Shown: one piece after another, positions 8,242 to 15,521 of the stretch
Layout of the letters: every line of letters starts with the position of its first letter
Position numbering within the stretch: the stretch's first letter is position 1
Assembly: GCA_029213065.1 (NCBI GenBank)
Contig: JARGPH010000047.1
Coordinates: 1-32,632, forward strand
Reading direction: 5' to 3'
Length of the DNA: 32,632 nt
Source: Verrucomicrobiales bacterium
Lineage (GTDB): Bacteria > Verrucomicrobiota > Verrucomicrobiia > Verrucomicrobiales > DEV007
Translations under genes and position numbers: made by a program
The notes under the pieces: model-generated
What the model saw: the letters and a program-made list of their open reading frames with translations, nothing else
What the model was told of the DNA's origin: nothing
Databases searched by the model: none

Positions 8242-9105
8242 TCAGGATTTTCTGACAAGGTTTTGATAGGCCTCTGCGAGTTGCTTCCAGGGGGCAAACG
8301 ATTGATCAGGGAGGCGTCGTCCGTTGATCTCGTCGACCGGTTGGATCTCTCTGAGTGTTGAAGTGAGCGCGGCGGCTTCGACGCGGTCGAGGTCTTTGAT
8401 CGCGATCGATCGCTCCTGAATCTCGATTCCCATCTCACTTGCGAGCTCGAGAATGATTTCCCTCGTTACTCCGGGGAGGCAGCCAGATTCCAGCGGCGGC
8501 GTCGTAATCTTCCCGTCGAGACGGCAGAATAAATTTGACCAGGTGCCTTCGCATACGTCTCCGGCGGTGTTGGGGAAGATCGCTTCATCCGCACCGGCCT
8601 CACGTGCGAGACGCAGCGCGATCACGTTCTCCCCGTAGTTGATTGTTTTCACGCCGTAGAGCGCGCCGTGTTCGTTTCTGGCAAAGGGGAGTGTGATAAG
8701 GGATGCCGTTTCGGCGTAGGATGGCGCGGCTGAAACTTCGATGATCAGGTTGGTGCGTTCGGGGAGATTCTCAAAACGCCCTGCCGGCTCTCCGGCGGTC
8801 AGGGTGAGACGCGCCCTCGCTTTTGCGAGCGATGAAAGGTCATTCGCCTCGATGACTTTAGCGATCTCCGACTCCAGTTCAGGGGTGGCGGGATTCTTCA
8901 GGCCGAACCGTTCGGCGCCCCGCGCGAGTCGTTTCCAGTGCCTCTCTGCGGCAAAGATCCGGCCCTCATAGACCGCAAGGGTTTCAAATACGGCCTGTCC
9001 CTGAACGAGCGCGAGGTCCTGCGCCGAGATGACGCCTTCGCCATTGTTGATCAGTTTTCCATTGAGGGAAAAGACTCTGTTTCTTTTTTCTTCGGCCTTG
9101 GGCAT
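8242..9105 (-). CDS. Class IV (fold type IV) PLP-dependent aminotransferase
   Basis: This 287-residue protein belongs to the family that includes branched-chain aminotransferase, D-amino-acid aminotransferase and 4-amino-4-deoxychorismate lyase. Visible marks are the PLP lysine in V-K153-T-I-N-Y-G-E-N, the glutamate in C-E186-G-T-W-S-N-L-F and the phosphate-binding loop S-G-C-L-P-G-V-T-R-E. Length fits the family. The motifs alone do not decide between an aminotransferase for branched-chain or D-amino acids and the lyase used in folate synthesis. No pabB or ilv gene lies beside it. It is divergent from the EamA transporter, with 44 bp between the two starts, so both probably share a promoter region. 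Confidence 0.87.
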   Translation of the reverse strand: MPKAEEKRNRVFSLNGKLINNGEGVISAQDLALVQGQAVFETLAVYEGRIFAAERHWKRLARGAERFGLKNPATPELESEIAKVIEANDLSSLAKARARLTLTAGEPAGRFENLPERTNLIIEVSAAPSYAETASLITLPFARNEHGALYGVKTINYGENVIALRLAREAGADEAIFPNTAGDVCEGTWSNLFCRLDGKITTPPLESGCLPGVTREIILELASEMGIEIQERSIAIKDLDRVEAAALTSTLREIQPVDEINGRRLPDQSFAPWKQLAEAYQNLVRKS

Positions 9106-9149
9106 GTCCTTTACAAATACGCCGGTATGACGTTGCCTTGCAACCGCCG

Positions 9150-10064
9150 ATGATCGCTGCCGTAATTACCACTTTTCTGTTTGCCTGCTCTGCCGTTACA
9201 GGGCAGCGGGTTGCGATGCGACTTGGCGGAATCCGGGGAAACTTAATTCGTCTCTTCATCGCCTGCTCAGTGCTTGGACTGCTGGTGCTTTTGTTCTACC
9301 GGGACGCGATTCGCCCGGAGACTTTCGGATGGTTTTTTCTCAGTGGTCTCATTGGGTTCGGAGTCGGGGATGTTGCCCTTTTCCTCGCCTATGAACGGAT
9401 CGGCTCCCGACTCACCATTTTGTTGAATCTGTGTTTGGCGCCGCTCTTTGCGATGGGGCTTGAGTGGGTCTGGTTGGGGAATGGGTTGCCTCCGGCGGCA
9501 ATTGCAGGGGCTTTTCTCATCGTCACCGGTGTCGTTATGGCGATTCGTCCGGGGGCAAAATCACGCCAGGTTCGGGAACGTCGAGGGAAGTTTGGAGTGG
9601 GGATCCTCGCCGCCATCACCGCGGGATGCGGGCAGGGTACCGGAGCGGTGGTAAGCCGGAAAGCGGAAGCCGTTGCCACTGAACTCGGTGTTGCCAGTTC
9701 AGGAATCAGTGCCGCCTTCCAGCGTGTTTCAGCCGGTCTGCTCTTTGCCGCGATTGTTGTCATTTTGATTCACCTCCTCGGCTCAAAAAGAGCAAGGGAA
9801 CCATGGCGAAATCCATTTCAACGGGACCTGTTGCCCTGGTTGATGGGAGCCGCGCTCTTTGGACCGGTAATCGGCGTGAGCTGTTTCCAGTGGGCTTTGC
9901 AGTCGCTCGAAAGTGGAATCGTTCTGAGCGTCGTTGCGCTCACTCCCATTGTAATGATGCCCCTCGCAAGAATTACGGAAGGGGATCATCCCGGTAAACT
10001 GGCGATACTGGGGGCCGTTGTCGCGGTTGGCGGAGTCATTCTGTTGTATCTCACAAGGGGATGA
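9150..10064 (+). CDS. EamA/DMT-family membrane transporter
   Basis: The 304-residue protein is almost entirely hydrophobic, with about ten predicted membrane helices in two repeats. Each repeat has the Gly-rich pattern typical of the EamA (drug/metabolite transporter) family, and the internal loop at about residues 140-155 is basic. Members export or import small metabolites such as amino acids, but the substrate cannot be read from sequence. I chose the ATG at 9150; an in-frame TTG at 9138 would add four residues. It is divergent from the class IV aminotransferase and followed, 60 bp on, by a Gfo/Idh/MocA oxidoreductase. A metabolite link with the aminotransferase is possible but unproven. 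Confidence 0.85.
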   Translation: MIAAVITTFLFACSAVTGQRVAMRLGGIRGNLIRLFIACSVLGLLVLLFYRDAIRPETFGWFFLSGLIGFGVGDVALFLAYERIGSRLTILLNLCLAPLFAMGLEWVWLGNGLPPAAIAGAFLIVTGVVMAIRPGAKSRQVRERRGKFGVGILAAITAGCGQGTGAVVSRKAEAVATELGVASSGISAAFQRVSAGLLFAAIVVILIHLLGSKRAREPWRNPFQRDLLPWLMGAALFGPVIGVSCFQWALQSLESGIVLSVVALTPIVMMPLARITEGDHPGKLAILGAVVAVGGVILLYLTRG

Positions 10065-10124
10065 GAATTGCGCTGCTTTAAGGCTTTGCGGAGCGACTCC
10101 CGAACTCATAGAGTAGGTGCCACA

Positions 10125-11159
10125 ATGAGATTTGGACTTTTAGGAGCTGGCTGGTTTGGGAGAGAAGCGCATTTGCGAAATTTGCTGACGATAGACGGAG
10201 TCGAAGTGGCCGCGGTAAGCAGCCGGAGCAATGCCAGTCTCGAAGCAGCTAAAGATCTCGCGGGGGAGCAGCTGCTCACTTTTCACAACTGGGAGGACGT
10301 CGCGACGCATGACGGTGTCGATGCTGTTATCGTTGCTCTGACAAATGATCAGCATCACGCGGCGGCGATGGCTGCGTTGAAAGCTGGTAAGCATGTTCTC
10401 TGCGAAAAGCCGCTTGGACTGACCGTGCCACAATGTGACGAGATTATCGAAGCGGCCGGAGAGGCGGGAACGGTTTTGCAGATCGGACACGAGATGCGTT
10501 TTCAACGGCTTTACAGCCGGATGAAGGAGATGATCGACCGCGGCGATATCGGGGCCTTGCAGCTCATGTGGTGTCGTGAATTTCGCGGGCCGATGCGCCC
10601 GGGGTGGCGTTCGAGCGAGGCGCTTACAGGCGGGACGATCCTCGAAAAGAACGTCCACCATATCGATCTTTTTAACTGGATGATGAAGGTTCCGCCGGTT
10701 GCCGTCACCGCTCATGGGGGAACGAATGTTCTCAAAGATCGTGAGATCCTCGACAATGCCCAGGTCATTATCGAATATGAAGGGGGCCTCAGGGCAACCC
10801 TCGAGCTTTGCCTCTTTGCCCCGTTTGGCGGCGAATGTGAGATCGGTGCCTGCGGGGACGGTGGGCGCATTGACACAAAAAATCAGGCCTTGGAGCTGGT
10901 TCACCATCGCTTTGATATTCCGGATCGCCAGGTCATGCAGATCGCTGACGAGGGGGATGCTGCCAACTTTGTCGACAGCTCCGGTCGAGTTGATCGGGGG
11001 ATCAAGCCTGAACTGGTTCACTTTGTTGAGTGCGTCCGGGAAAATCGTCAGCCGATCAACGACGGGCAATCCGCAAAGTTGGCCGTTGCGGTTTGTTTAG
11101 CTGCTCAGGAGTCGATTCGTCGCCGTGAAACGGTCCCGCTTTCTGAATATCCTGGATGA
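10125..11159 (+). CDS. Gfo/Idh/MocA family NAD(P)-dependent oxidoreductase
   Basis: This 344-residue protein begins with a Rossmann fold carrying G-L-L-G-A-G-W-F-G. At residues 94-98 it has the E-K-P-L-G motif, whose lysine is typical of Gfo/Idh/MocA dehydrogenases acting on sugars or inositol-like polyols. The C-terminal half fits the alpha/beta domain of the family, including G-G-T-I-L-E-K-N-V-H-H-I-D with the usual catalytic-region histidines. The ATG at 10125 is preferred to the upstream TTG at 10068 because the Rossmann strand starts directly after it. The substrate is unknown; PVC genomes carry many paralogues. It sits 60 bp after the EamA gene and may be in the same operon. Confidence 0.9.
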   Translation: MRFGLLGAGWFGREAHLRNLLTIDGVEVAAVSSRSNASLEAAKDLAGEQLLTFHNWEDVATHDGVDAVIVALTNDQHHAAAMAALKAGKHVLCEKPLGLTVPQCDEIIEAAGEAGTVLQIGHEMRFQRLYSRMKEMIDRGDIGALQLMWCREFRGPMRPGWRSSEALTGGTILEKNVHHIDLFNWMMKVPPVAVTAHGGTNVLKDREILDNAQVIIEYEGGLRATLELCLFAPFGGECEIGACGDGGRIDTKNQALELVHHRFDIPDRQVMQIADEGDAANFVDSSGRVDRGIKPELVHFVECVRENRQPINDGQSAKLAVAVCLAAQESIRRRETVPLSEYPG

Positions 11160-11246
11160 TACCGGGTATGAAAGTTGCTGATAAGGGCGGTTTGAGGCGG
11201 GCAAAGGGGGCAGCACCTCTCTGAAAAATCATGGTGAACTGTGACT

Positions 11247-11274
11247 TTGCACCGGCGTTTGTGGTCTTTATAGT
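11247..11274 (+). promoter_or_regulatory. Candidate promoter of the sigma-factor operon
   Basis: TTGCAC at 11247-11252 and TATAGT at 11269-11274 are separated by 16 bp, and the TTG start of the sigma gene lies 24 bp further on. The -10 matches the consensus in five of six bases; the -35 is weak. A related block (TGACTT, about 19-20 bp, TATAGT, then GTGAG) recurs before the structured region at 13268. Confidence 0.4.
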
Positions 11275-11298
11275 AGTGAGCAACTGAAATCGAAGAAG

Positions 11299-11907
11299 TT
11301 GAACGAAGAATCCAACAACGAAATTCTGGATGAGGATGCTGATCTGGTGGCGGGCTGTAAAGCCGAGCTGCCTGCAGATACAACATCTTATTACGAGCTG
11401 TTGAGCAAATACGAAGGCATGATCTATAGCACTTGTTTACGAATGTTAGGAGACTCTCAGGAAGCTGAAGAGGCCTGCCAGGATGCGTTCCTGCGGGTTT
11501 TTCATAAAGTGCATCAGTTTGAAGGGCGTTCGACCTTCAAAACCTGGCTGTTTCGTATCGCCTGCAACATTTGCATGACCCGCCGGAAGAAGCTCGCGAT
11601 GAAGCGGGAGCGGGATCAGCTCGTCGGTGCGGACATTGTCCAAAGCTCGGAACCTCAACCACCGGCAGCGAAACGGGGTGAGGAGGCACAAGCCGAGACT
11701 GTGAATCACACCTTACAAAAGCTTTCCGAGGAGGAGCGTGAAATCATTTCACTGCGATTCGTTTCGGATCTCAGCCTTGCTGAGATGTCAGACGTACTTG
11801 GCATCAAATTGAGTGCTACGAAAATGCGGCTCTATCGTGCGATGGAGCGTTTTAAATCAGTCTATGCGGAAGGGGACATCGCGAAATTACAACAAGGAGG
11901 TCATTAA
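11299..11907 (+). CDS. RNA polymerase sigma factor, ECF/sigma-70 family
   Basis: This 202-residue protein has sigma region 2 (about residues 32-100, including A-C-Q-D-A-F-L-R-V-F and T-F-K-T-W-L-F-R-I-A) and region 4 (about 138-190, with L-S-E-E-E-R-E-I-I-S-L-R-F and an HTH). No region 1.1 or 3 is seen, so it is an ECF-type factor. The best start is a TTG at 11299; no ATG exists before region 2. Its stop overlaps the ATG of the next gene (TAATG), and a perfect AAGGAGGT for that gene lies inside its 3' end. The two proteins are therefore coupled, as sigma/anti-sigma pairs often are. Target promoters are unknown. Confidence 0.92.
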   Translation: MNEESNNEILDEDADLVAGCKAELPADTTSYYELLSKYEGMIYSTCLRMLGDSQEAEEACQDAFLRVFHKVHQFEGRSTFKTWLFRIACNICMTRRKKLAMKRERDQLVGADIVQSSEPQPPAAKRGEEAQAETVNHTLQKLSEEEREIISLRFVSDLSLAEMSDVLGIKLSATKMRLYRAMERFKSVYAEGDIAKLQQGGH

Positions 11908-12173
11908 TGAAAAACGAAAGTATGATTGTCTCAGATGAAGAATTTGACGAAGCGGAACGTGAAATCGAAGCGCTTCTCGCCTCCCTCGATTTTGAAATGG
12001 AATCCTCACCTCAACGCATTGAAAGCATTATGAAGCGCGTAAAAGTGGAAGCTCTTCTCAAAGAATCGACTGACTTTGTCACTGAGGGAATGGGCAAGGG
12101 CCTCAAGGGGCTTACCGATACCTTGACCAAGCTGGTAAAGAAAGATCCTGAGCCGCCCAAACGTTCCTACTGA
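11907..12173 (+). CDS. Small acidic protein coupled to the sigma factor (unknown; possible regulator)
   Basis: This 88-residue protein is highly charged: an acidic N-terminal half (D-E-E-F-D-E-A-E-R-E-I-E) and a basic, Lys-rich C-terminal half with an amphipathic G-L-K-G-L-T-D-T-L-T-K-L segment. No membrane helix or zinc-binding H-x-x-x-C-x-x-C motif is visible, so it is not a typical zinc anti-sigma factor. The Shine-Dalgarno AAGGAGGT at 11894-11901 is the best in the window, and the ATG overlaps the sigma stop codon by one base. Position suggests it regulates or assists the sigma factor; that is inference only, as I do not recognise the family. Confidence 0.75.
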   Translation: MKNESMIVSDEEFDEAEREIEALLASLDFEMESSPQRIESIMKRVKVEALLKESTDFVTEGMGKGLKGLTDTLTKLVKKDPEPPKRSY

Positions 12174-12319
12174 TTTTCGACTCCTCGGTAGGTACTGTCG
12201 CTACTGTCGCCTGAGCCGGTAACCTTCTCAGGGGCGTCGATTTTCAGCGGTAGTGCCCGGGATAATCTGTTCGCGGCTCTCTCTTTCTTGGTCCTTGGCA
12301 AACCTCGTCAAAGGATGTA

Positions 12320-13234
12320 ATGACTCTTTACATCACTATGACAACATTTCTTGCTCAAGAGAAGGCTTCAAGCTCAGCCGAGGCAATGAGCGTTTGGGTT
12401 CAACCTCTCATCGATCAGTTTTCCGCCATGGGGGCCTCCTTCATGGCATTCCTGCCTTCTTTAGTGCTGGGATTGCTCATTCTCGGTGCGGGTATAGTCA
12501 TCGCGAAGATCCTCCGTTCGATCTTACGCAAGGTGGGTAGGAAATTGCAAATTGATGCCGCAGCAGAGAAGTTGGGGATCAAAGATCTCATCGGGAAGCT
12601 GGGCGTTCGAGCGCCACTCGATGAAGTCATCGCCACGGCTATCTACTGGGTGGTCCTGTTCTGTTTTCTGAAGGTGGCAGCCGACGTCGTCGGGGTGAAG
12701 GATGTTTCGGCGTTTATTCGCGATTTGATCCTCTTCTTCCCCCGTCTTTTTGTCTCACTTCTCATCCTCCTCGGTGGGCTTCTTATCGCTTCGTTCCTGA
12801 AGGGAATGGTTCAGACGAAACTCGAAGACATTGAATTTGAGTATGCTGGGCTTGTCTCGGGATTCCTCTATGGGCTCCTTTCGATCATGATTTTCACGAT
12901 GGTTCTGAGTCAGTTGGGAATTGATACTGAGCTGGTAAACTCCTCCGTGAAAATTTTCCTCGGAGCTCTCGCCCTTGCGATTGCGATTGCACTGGGATTC
13001 GGATTGCGTCCGGTCGCGAAAAATATCGTCTCCGGGGTGTATGCCCGGGATCTTTTTCCTCCCGGTTCGGTTGTCGAAATTGATGAAATTGAAGCGACAA
13101 TCGTCGAAATCGGAGCGGTCGCGACGCGGCTCGAACGTGGCGAGAATCGATTCTTCGTCGTCCCGAACAGTCAACTGGTGAGTCAGGTCACAAGAGGGAA
13201 ACACGGAGTCACCAATTTTTCTGAAAAAGTTTAA
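12320..13234 (+). CDS. MscS-like mechanosensitive channel family membrane protein
   Basis: This 304-residue protein has four to five hydrophobic helices. The first (about 38-60) resembles the conserved TM-helix repeat of small-conductance channel relatives. A Gly/Ala-rich helix, A-L-A-L-A-I-A-I-A-L-G-F-G-L, resembles the MscS pore helix, and a short beta-domain follows with I-D-E-I-E-A-T-I-V-E-I-G and F-F-V-V-P-N-S-Q-L. The tail ends soon after the beta-domain, so it lacks the long C-terminal portal of E. coli MscS. Such proteins release solutes on osmotic downshock. A TTGGCA-17-TAATGA promoter-like pair (12295-12323) overlaps the first ATG, so the in-frame ATG at 12338 may be the real start. 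Confidence 0.8.
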   Translation: MTLYITMTTFLAQEKASSSAEAMSVWVQPLIDQFSAMGASFMAFLPSLVLGLLILGAGIVIAKILRSILRKVGRKLQIDAAAEKLGIKDLIGKLGVRAPLDEVIATAIYWVVLFCFLKVAADVVGVKDVSAFIRDLILFFPRLFVSLLILLGGLLIASFLKGMVQTKLEDIEFEYAGLVSGFLYGLLSIMIFTMVLSQLGIDTELVNSSVKIFLGALALAIAIALGFGLRPVAKNIVSGVYARDLFPPGSVVEIDEIEATIVEIGAVATRLERGENRFFVVPNSQLVSQVTRGKHGVTNFSEKV

Positions 13235-13267
13235 CTACTTTGTGACTTCTTTTCAGAGGGCGATGTC

Positions 13268-13410
13268 TATAGTGATGTGAGCGGGACACCGTCCCGCGAG
13301 CCCCTCAAAAAAACCCGCAAGGGTTACCATCGGCGTCGTTTCCCTTTGTGGGTCAGGCCTCTTCCTGATCCACAATTCCCCTCCTGGGATTTCGGCGTCG
13401 GTGGTTTTTT
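13268..13410. other. Hairpin-rich convergent intergenic region, possible small RNA or REP-like element
   Basis: A TATAGT at 13268-13273 is followed by several hairpins: GCGGGAC-acc-GTCCCGC (13281-13297), AACCC-gcaa-GGGTT (13312-13325), and one with arms GTGGGTCAGG and CCTGATCCAC around a CCTCTT loop. A T6 run stands at 13405-13410. On the plus strand this could be a structured RNA of about 130 nt; on the minus strand part of it is a terminator. A 69-codon ORF with a GTG start crosses the region but has no ribosome site or protein-like composition. I cannot match it to a known RNA family. Confidence 0.3.
13307..13325 (-). terminator. Intrinsic terminator for the minus-strand membrane-protein gene
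   Basis: Read on the minus strand, AACCC-TTGC-GGGTT (13325 to 13312) runs directly into further T residues (13311 to 13307), the standard shape of a Rho-independent terminator. It lies about 170 bp after the stop of the gene at 13492-13908. Confidence 0.6.
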
Positions 13411-13491
13411 GTGGCTATATATTTACCGATATCGTCCCGCTATCTTAGTGTCGGATATCTATACTTTCCAAACAGGCGGAAAGTAAGGAGG

Positions 13492-13908
13492 TCAGCCGAA
13501 GCTCATGTCCCGCCTCGCGGTTGAGATCGAGATCGTAAACCCGCCGATGACATCGAGTAGCGCGAGCAGCATGAGGATGACACAGGTCGAGTTCGCCGCA
13601 GGAGCGAAGACGATAAACTCGATCAGGAAAATGAGGAAGACCACCAAAGAAAGAATATGTTCCACGATCGCCCCGACACTGGTCCGGGTCGCTTTGAACA
13701 GCTCGAGGTAGAGCAAAACGACACCCCCGATGATCAGCAGATCACTGGCTCCGGGAAGCCACTCGGCTCCGGAGGGGAGTGCCAGAGAAAAGAGTGGCGA
13801 CGCATCGGCCCTCAGAGCCATCGGGTCGTTTAAGATGATCGCATTGAAGATCACAAGGATGATCCCGAGGAGAGGGAATTGAAGAGCGAGTTTCATAAGA
13901 GTAGTCAC
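13492..13908 (-). CDS. Small integral membrane protein, unknown function
   Basis: This 138-residue protein has four hydrophobic stretches (about residues 8-28, 55-70, 85-103 and 108-128) and short polar loops, so it is probably a four-helix inner-membrane protein. The loop between helices 2 and 3 has E-L-F-K-A-T-R-T-S. No catalytic or transport motif stands out and I do not recognise the family. The start is a GTG at 13908, with an in-frame ATG at 13896 as alternative. It converges on the MscS-like gene, with hairpins and a minus-strand terminator between them. Confidence 0.7.
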   Translation of the reverse strand: MTTLMKLALQFPLLGIILVIFNAIILNDPMALRADASPLFSLALPSGAEWLPGASDLLIIGGVVLLYLELFKATRTSVGAIVEHILSLVVFLIFLIEFIVFAPAANSTCVILMLLALLDVIGGFTISISTARRDMSFG

Positions 13909-14064
13909 TTGGGTAGCACGAACCCCTTAGGGCAGTCACGTACGATTTCCGGAAGATGCGCTCCTGGCGGACTTTCGGTTTGATCGCACGAGAGCCATCG
14001 GGCTCTGCCGCTTCGGTGTCAACGATGGTTTTGACGACGCGGTGACGTGCTTGTTTCGGTTTTG

Positions 14065-14718
14065 TTACACCGGACCGAGTTTTTGAATCAGCTCCCGGTT
14101 GGAATGGACCACGGGGGCACCACTTGCGGCAAGACGCTCGGGGGTGTGATGGCCGTGTGTCAGGAGAATGCAATGGGTGCCGATCGCCTCCGCCACTTCC
14201 AAATCGTGAAGAGTGTCACCGACAAGAACGATTTCTTCCGGCTTCCAGTGGAGCTGATCGATCCAGCGACGGCCCTGATCGATTTTGCCTGCAGCATAGA
14301 TATTGTCTGTGCCCATCAGGCCGGTGAAGAAGGGGCGAATCCCGAAATGCTCGATCCCGATCTGGAGGGCTTCCTGTTTGGCTGCGGAGAGGACGGAGTG
14401 GGTATGCCCGAGATCGGAAAGTTCGCTCAGCATTTCCACGGTTTCGGAATGTAGGGCACATTGTTCAAGCCAGCGCTCTTCATAGGTGCCAATAAACTCA
14501 TGGCTGATTTTTTCAAAACTGTCGAGCCCGGTATCAAAGCCAAGGTATTCGTAGAAGTGAATCACCGGGAACCCGAAATTCTGGCGGTAGGTTTCCTCAG
14601 AGATAGGTTCCCGGTTCCGTTTCGCGAGAAGTCCGTTCAAGACATCGACGCACAACCAGGTGTCGTTCAGCAAGGTACCGTTCCAGTCCCAGATGATATG
14701 TTTATTAGGGGAAGCCAT
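14065..14718 (-). CDS. HAD-superfamily hydrolase, phosphoglycolate-phosphatase-like
   Basis: This 217-residue protein shows the HAD motifs in order. Motif I is W-D11-W-N-G-T, with N in place of the usual second D region seen in some PGP-like members. Motif II is a Ser/Thr in S-V-L-S-A-A, motif III is the Lys in A-A-G-K-I-D, and motif IV is V-G-D-T-L-H-D. An alpha-helical cap lies between motifs I and II. Such enzymes remove phosphate from small substrates such as phosphoglycolate. The gene is single and divergent from the conserved hypothetical gene that begins at about 14964, with about 200 bp between them. The natural substrate is unknown. Confidence 0.87.
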   Translation of the reverse strand: MASPNKHIIWDWNGTLLNDTWLCVDVLNGLLAKRNREPISEETYRQNFGFPVIHFYEYLGFDTGLDSFEKISHEFIGTYEERWLEQCALHSETVEMLSELSDLGHTHSVLSAAKQEALQIGIEHFGIRPFFTGLMGTDNIYAAGKIDQGRRWIDQLHWKPEEIVLVGDTLHDLEVAEAIGTHCILLTHGHHTPERLAASGAPVVHSNRELIQKLGPV

Positions 14719-14963
14719 TTTGTTCAGTCAATTGGTGGCACCATTCACAGTGATATCTCGATGCAACAGGGTTAGGTCGATGACTCTATCCTGTCAGGTC
14801 GGGGGGCGTGATCTGCCTTGTGAGACTAAGTGTAAAAGTGTCTCATCGCATCAACAGGTTCGAGTTTATCGAAGTGCGCGGGAGAGGGCATATTGATTAT
14901 TGATGTGTGTTTACAGTGATGAACCATCTTGACGGATCGATTGCTTCAGCGAAGAGTTTCCCT

Positions 14964-15506
14964 ATGAGCCAGATGCATCAAATGCAGCTATCCTACGTTT
15001 CCACGGAGGACCGGTTGCTTTTCCGTATGAATACGAAAGCCCGTCAGGAGTTCCGGTTTTGGATGACACGCCGCTACGTATCGATTCTCTGGAATACACT
15101 CACTAAGATGGTGAACGAGAACAGGGAGGTGAAACCCGAGCGTCTCGAGCAGGCCAAGGAGAAGTTTCACGATGCGCTCGCCGAGTCCGCCAAGGCGGAG
15201 ATCGATCACAAAGAGAAGGTGGCGAAAGCGGATTTTGCGACCGCTTATCAGGAAAGCACCTATCTCCCGCTGGGAGAGGATCCTGCGGTTCTCTTTTCAG
15301 TGGGCGTGAAGCAGAACCCTGAAGGACAGGCCATGATCTGCATGCATCCCGAAAAAGGGCAGGGGATCGAAATGGTGATGAATGACCAGATTTTGCACTC
15401 GCTTTGTAAACTGATTGCCGACACAACCACGAAAGCGGGGTGGAATCTGAATCTCACCTTTGTTGATCCGAAGGATTCAGATGATACTTCATCAGGATTG
15501 AACTGA
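14964..15506 (+). CDS. Conserved hypothetical protein
   Basis: The reading frame is open from a GTG at 14907; ATGs at 14919 and 14964 are alternatives. I use 14964, which gives 180 residues, because the recognisable domain begins just after it with L-S-Y-V-S-T-E-D-R-L-L-F-R. This is followed by a W-M-T-R-R-Y-V helix. I have seen similar E-D-R-x-L-F-R ... L-T-R-R openings in proteobacterial hypotheticals but cannot name a function. A charged helix (about 50-85) is followed by a beta-rich half. There is no signal peptide or membrane helix. A TGAGAC/GTCTCA inverted repeat at 14821-14845 lies upstream and could be an operator, though this is weak. Confidence 0.7.
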   Translation: MSQMHQMQLSYVSTEDRLLFRMNTKARQEFRFWMTRRYVSILWNTLTKMVNENREVKPERLEQAKEKFHDALAESAKAEIDHKEKVAKADFATAYQESTYLPLGEDPAVLFSVGVKQNPEGQAMICMHPEKGQGIEMVMNDQILHSLCKLIADTTTKAGWNLNLTFVDPKDSDDTSSGLN

Positions 15507-15521
15507 CGTTCGGGAGTTGTT

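Noticed and set aside
13277-13486. 69-codon ORF with GTG start
   Set aside because: It spans several strong hairpins, has no Shine-Dalgarno and shows no protein-like pattern; better explained as structured noncoding sequence or terminators.
14790-14880. tRNA-like segment (GGTTCGAGTTT)
   Set aside because: Only a T-loop-like string is present; no acceptor stem, anticodon arm or D-arm can be formed around it.
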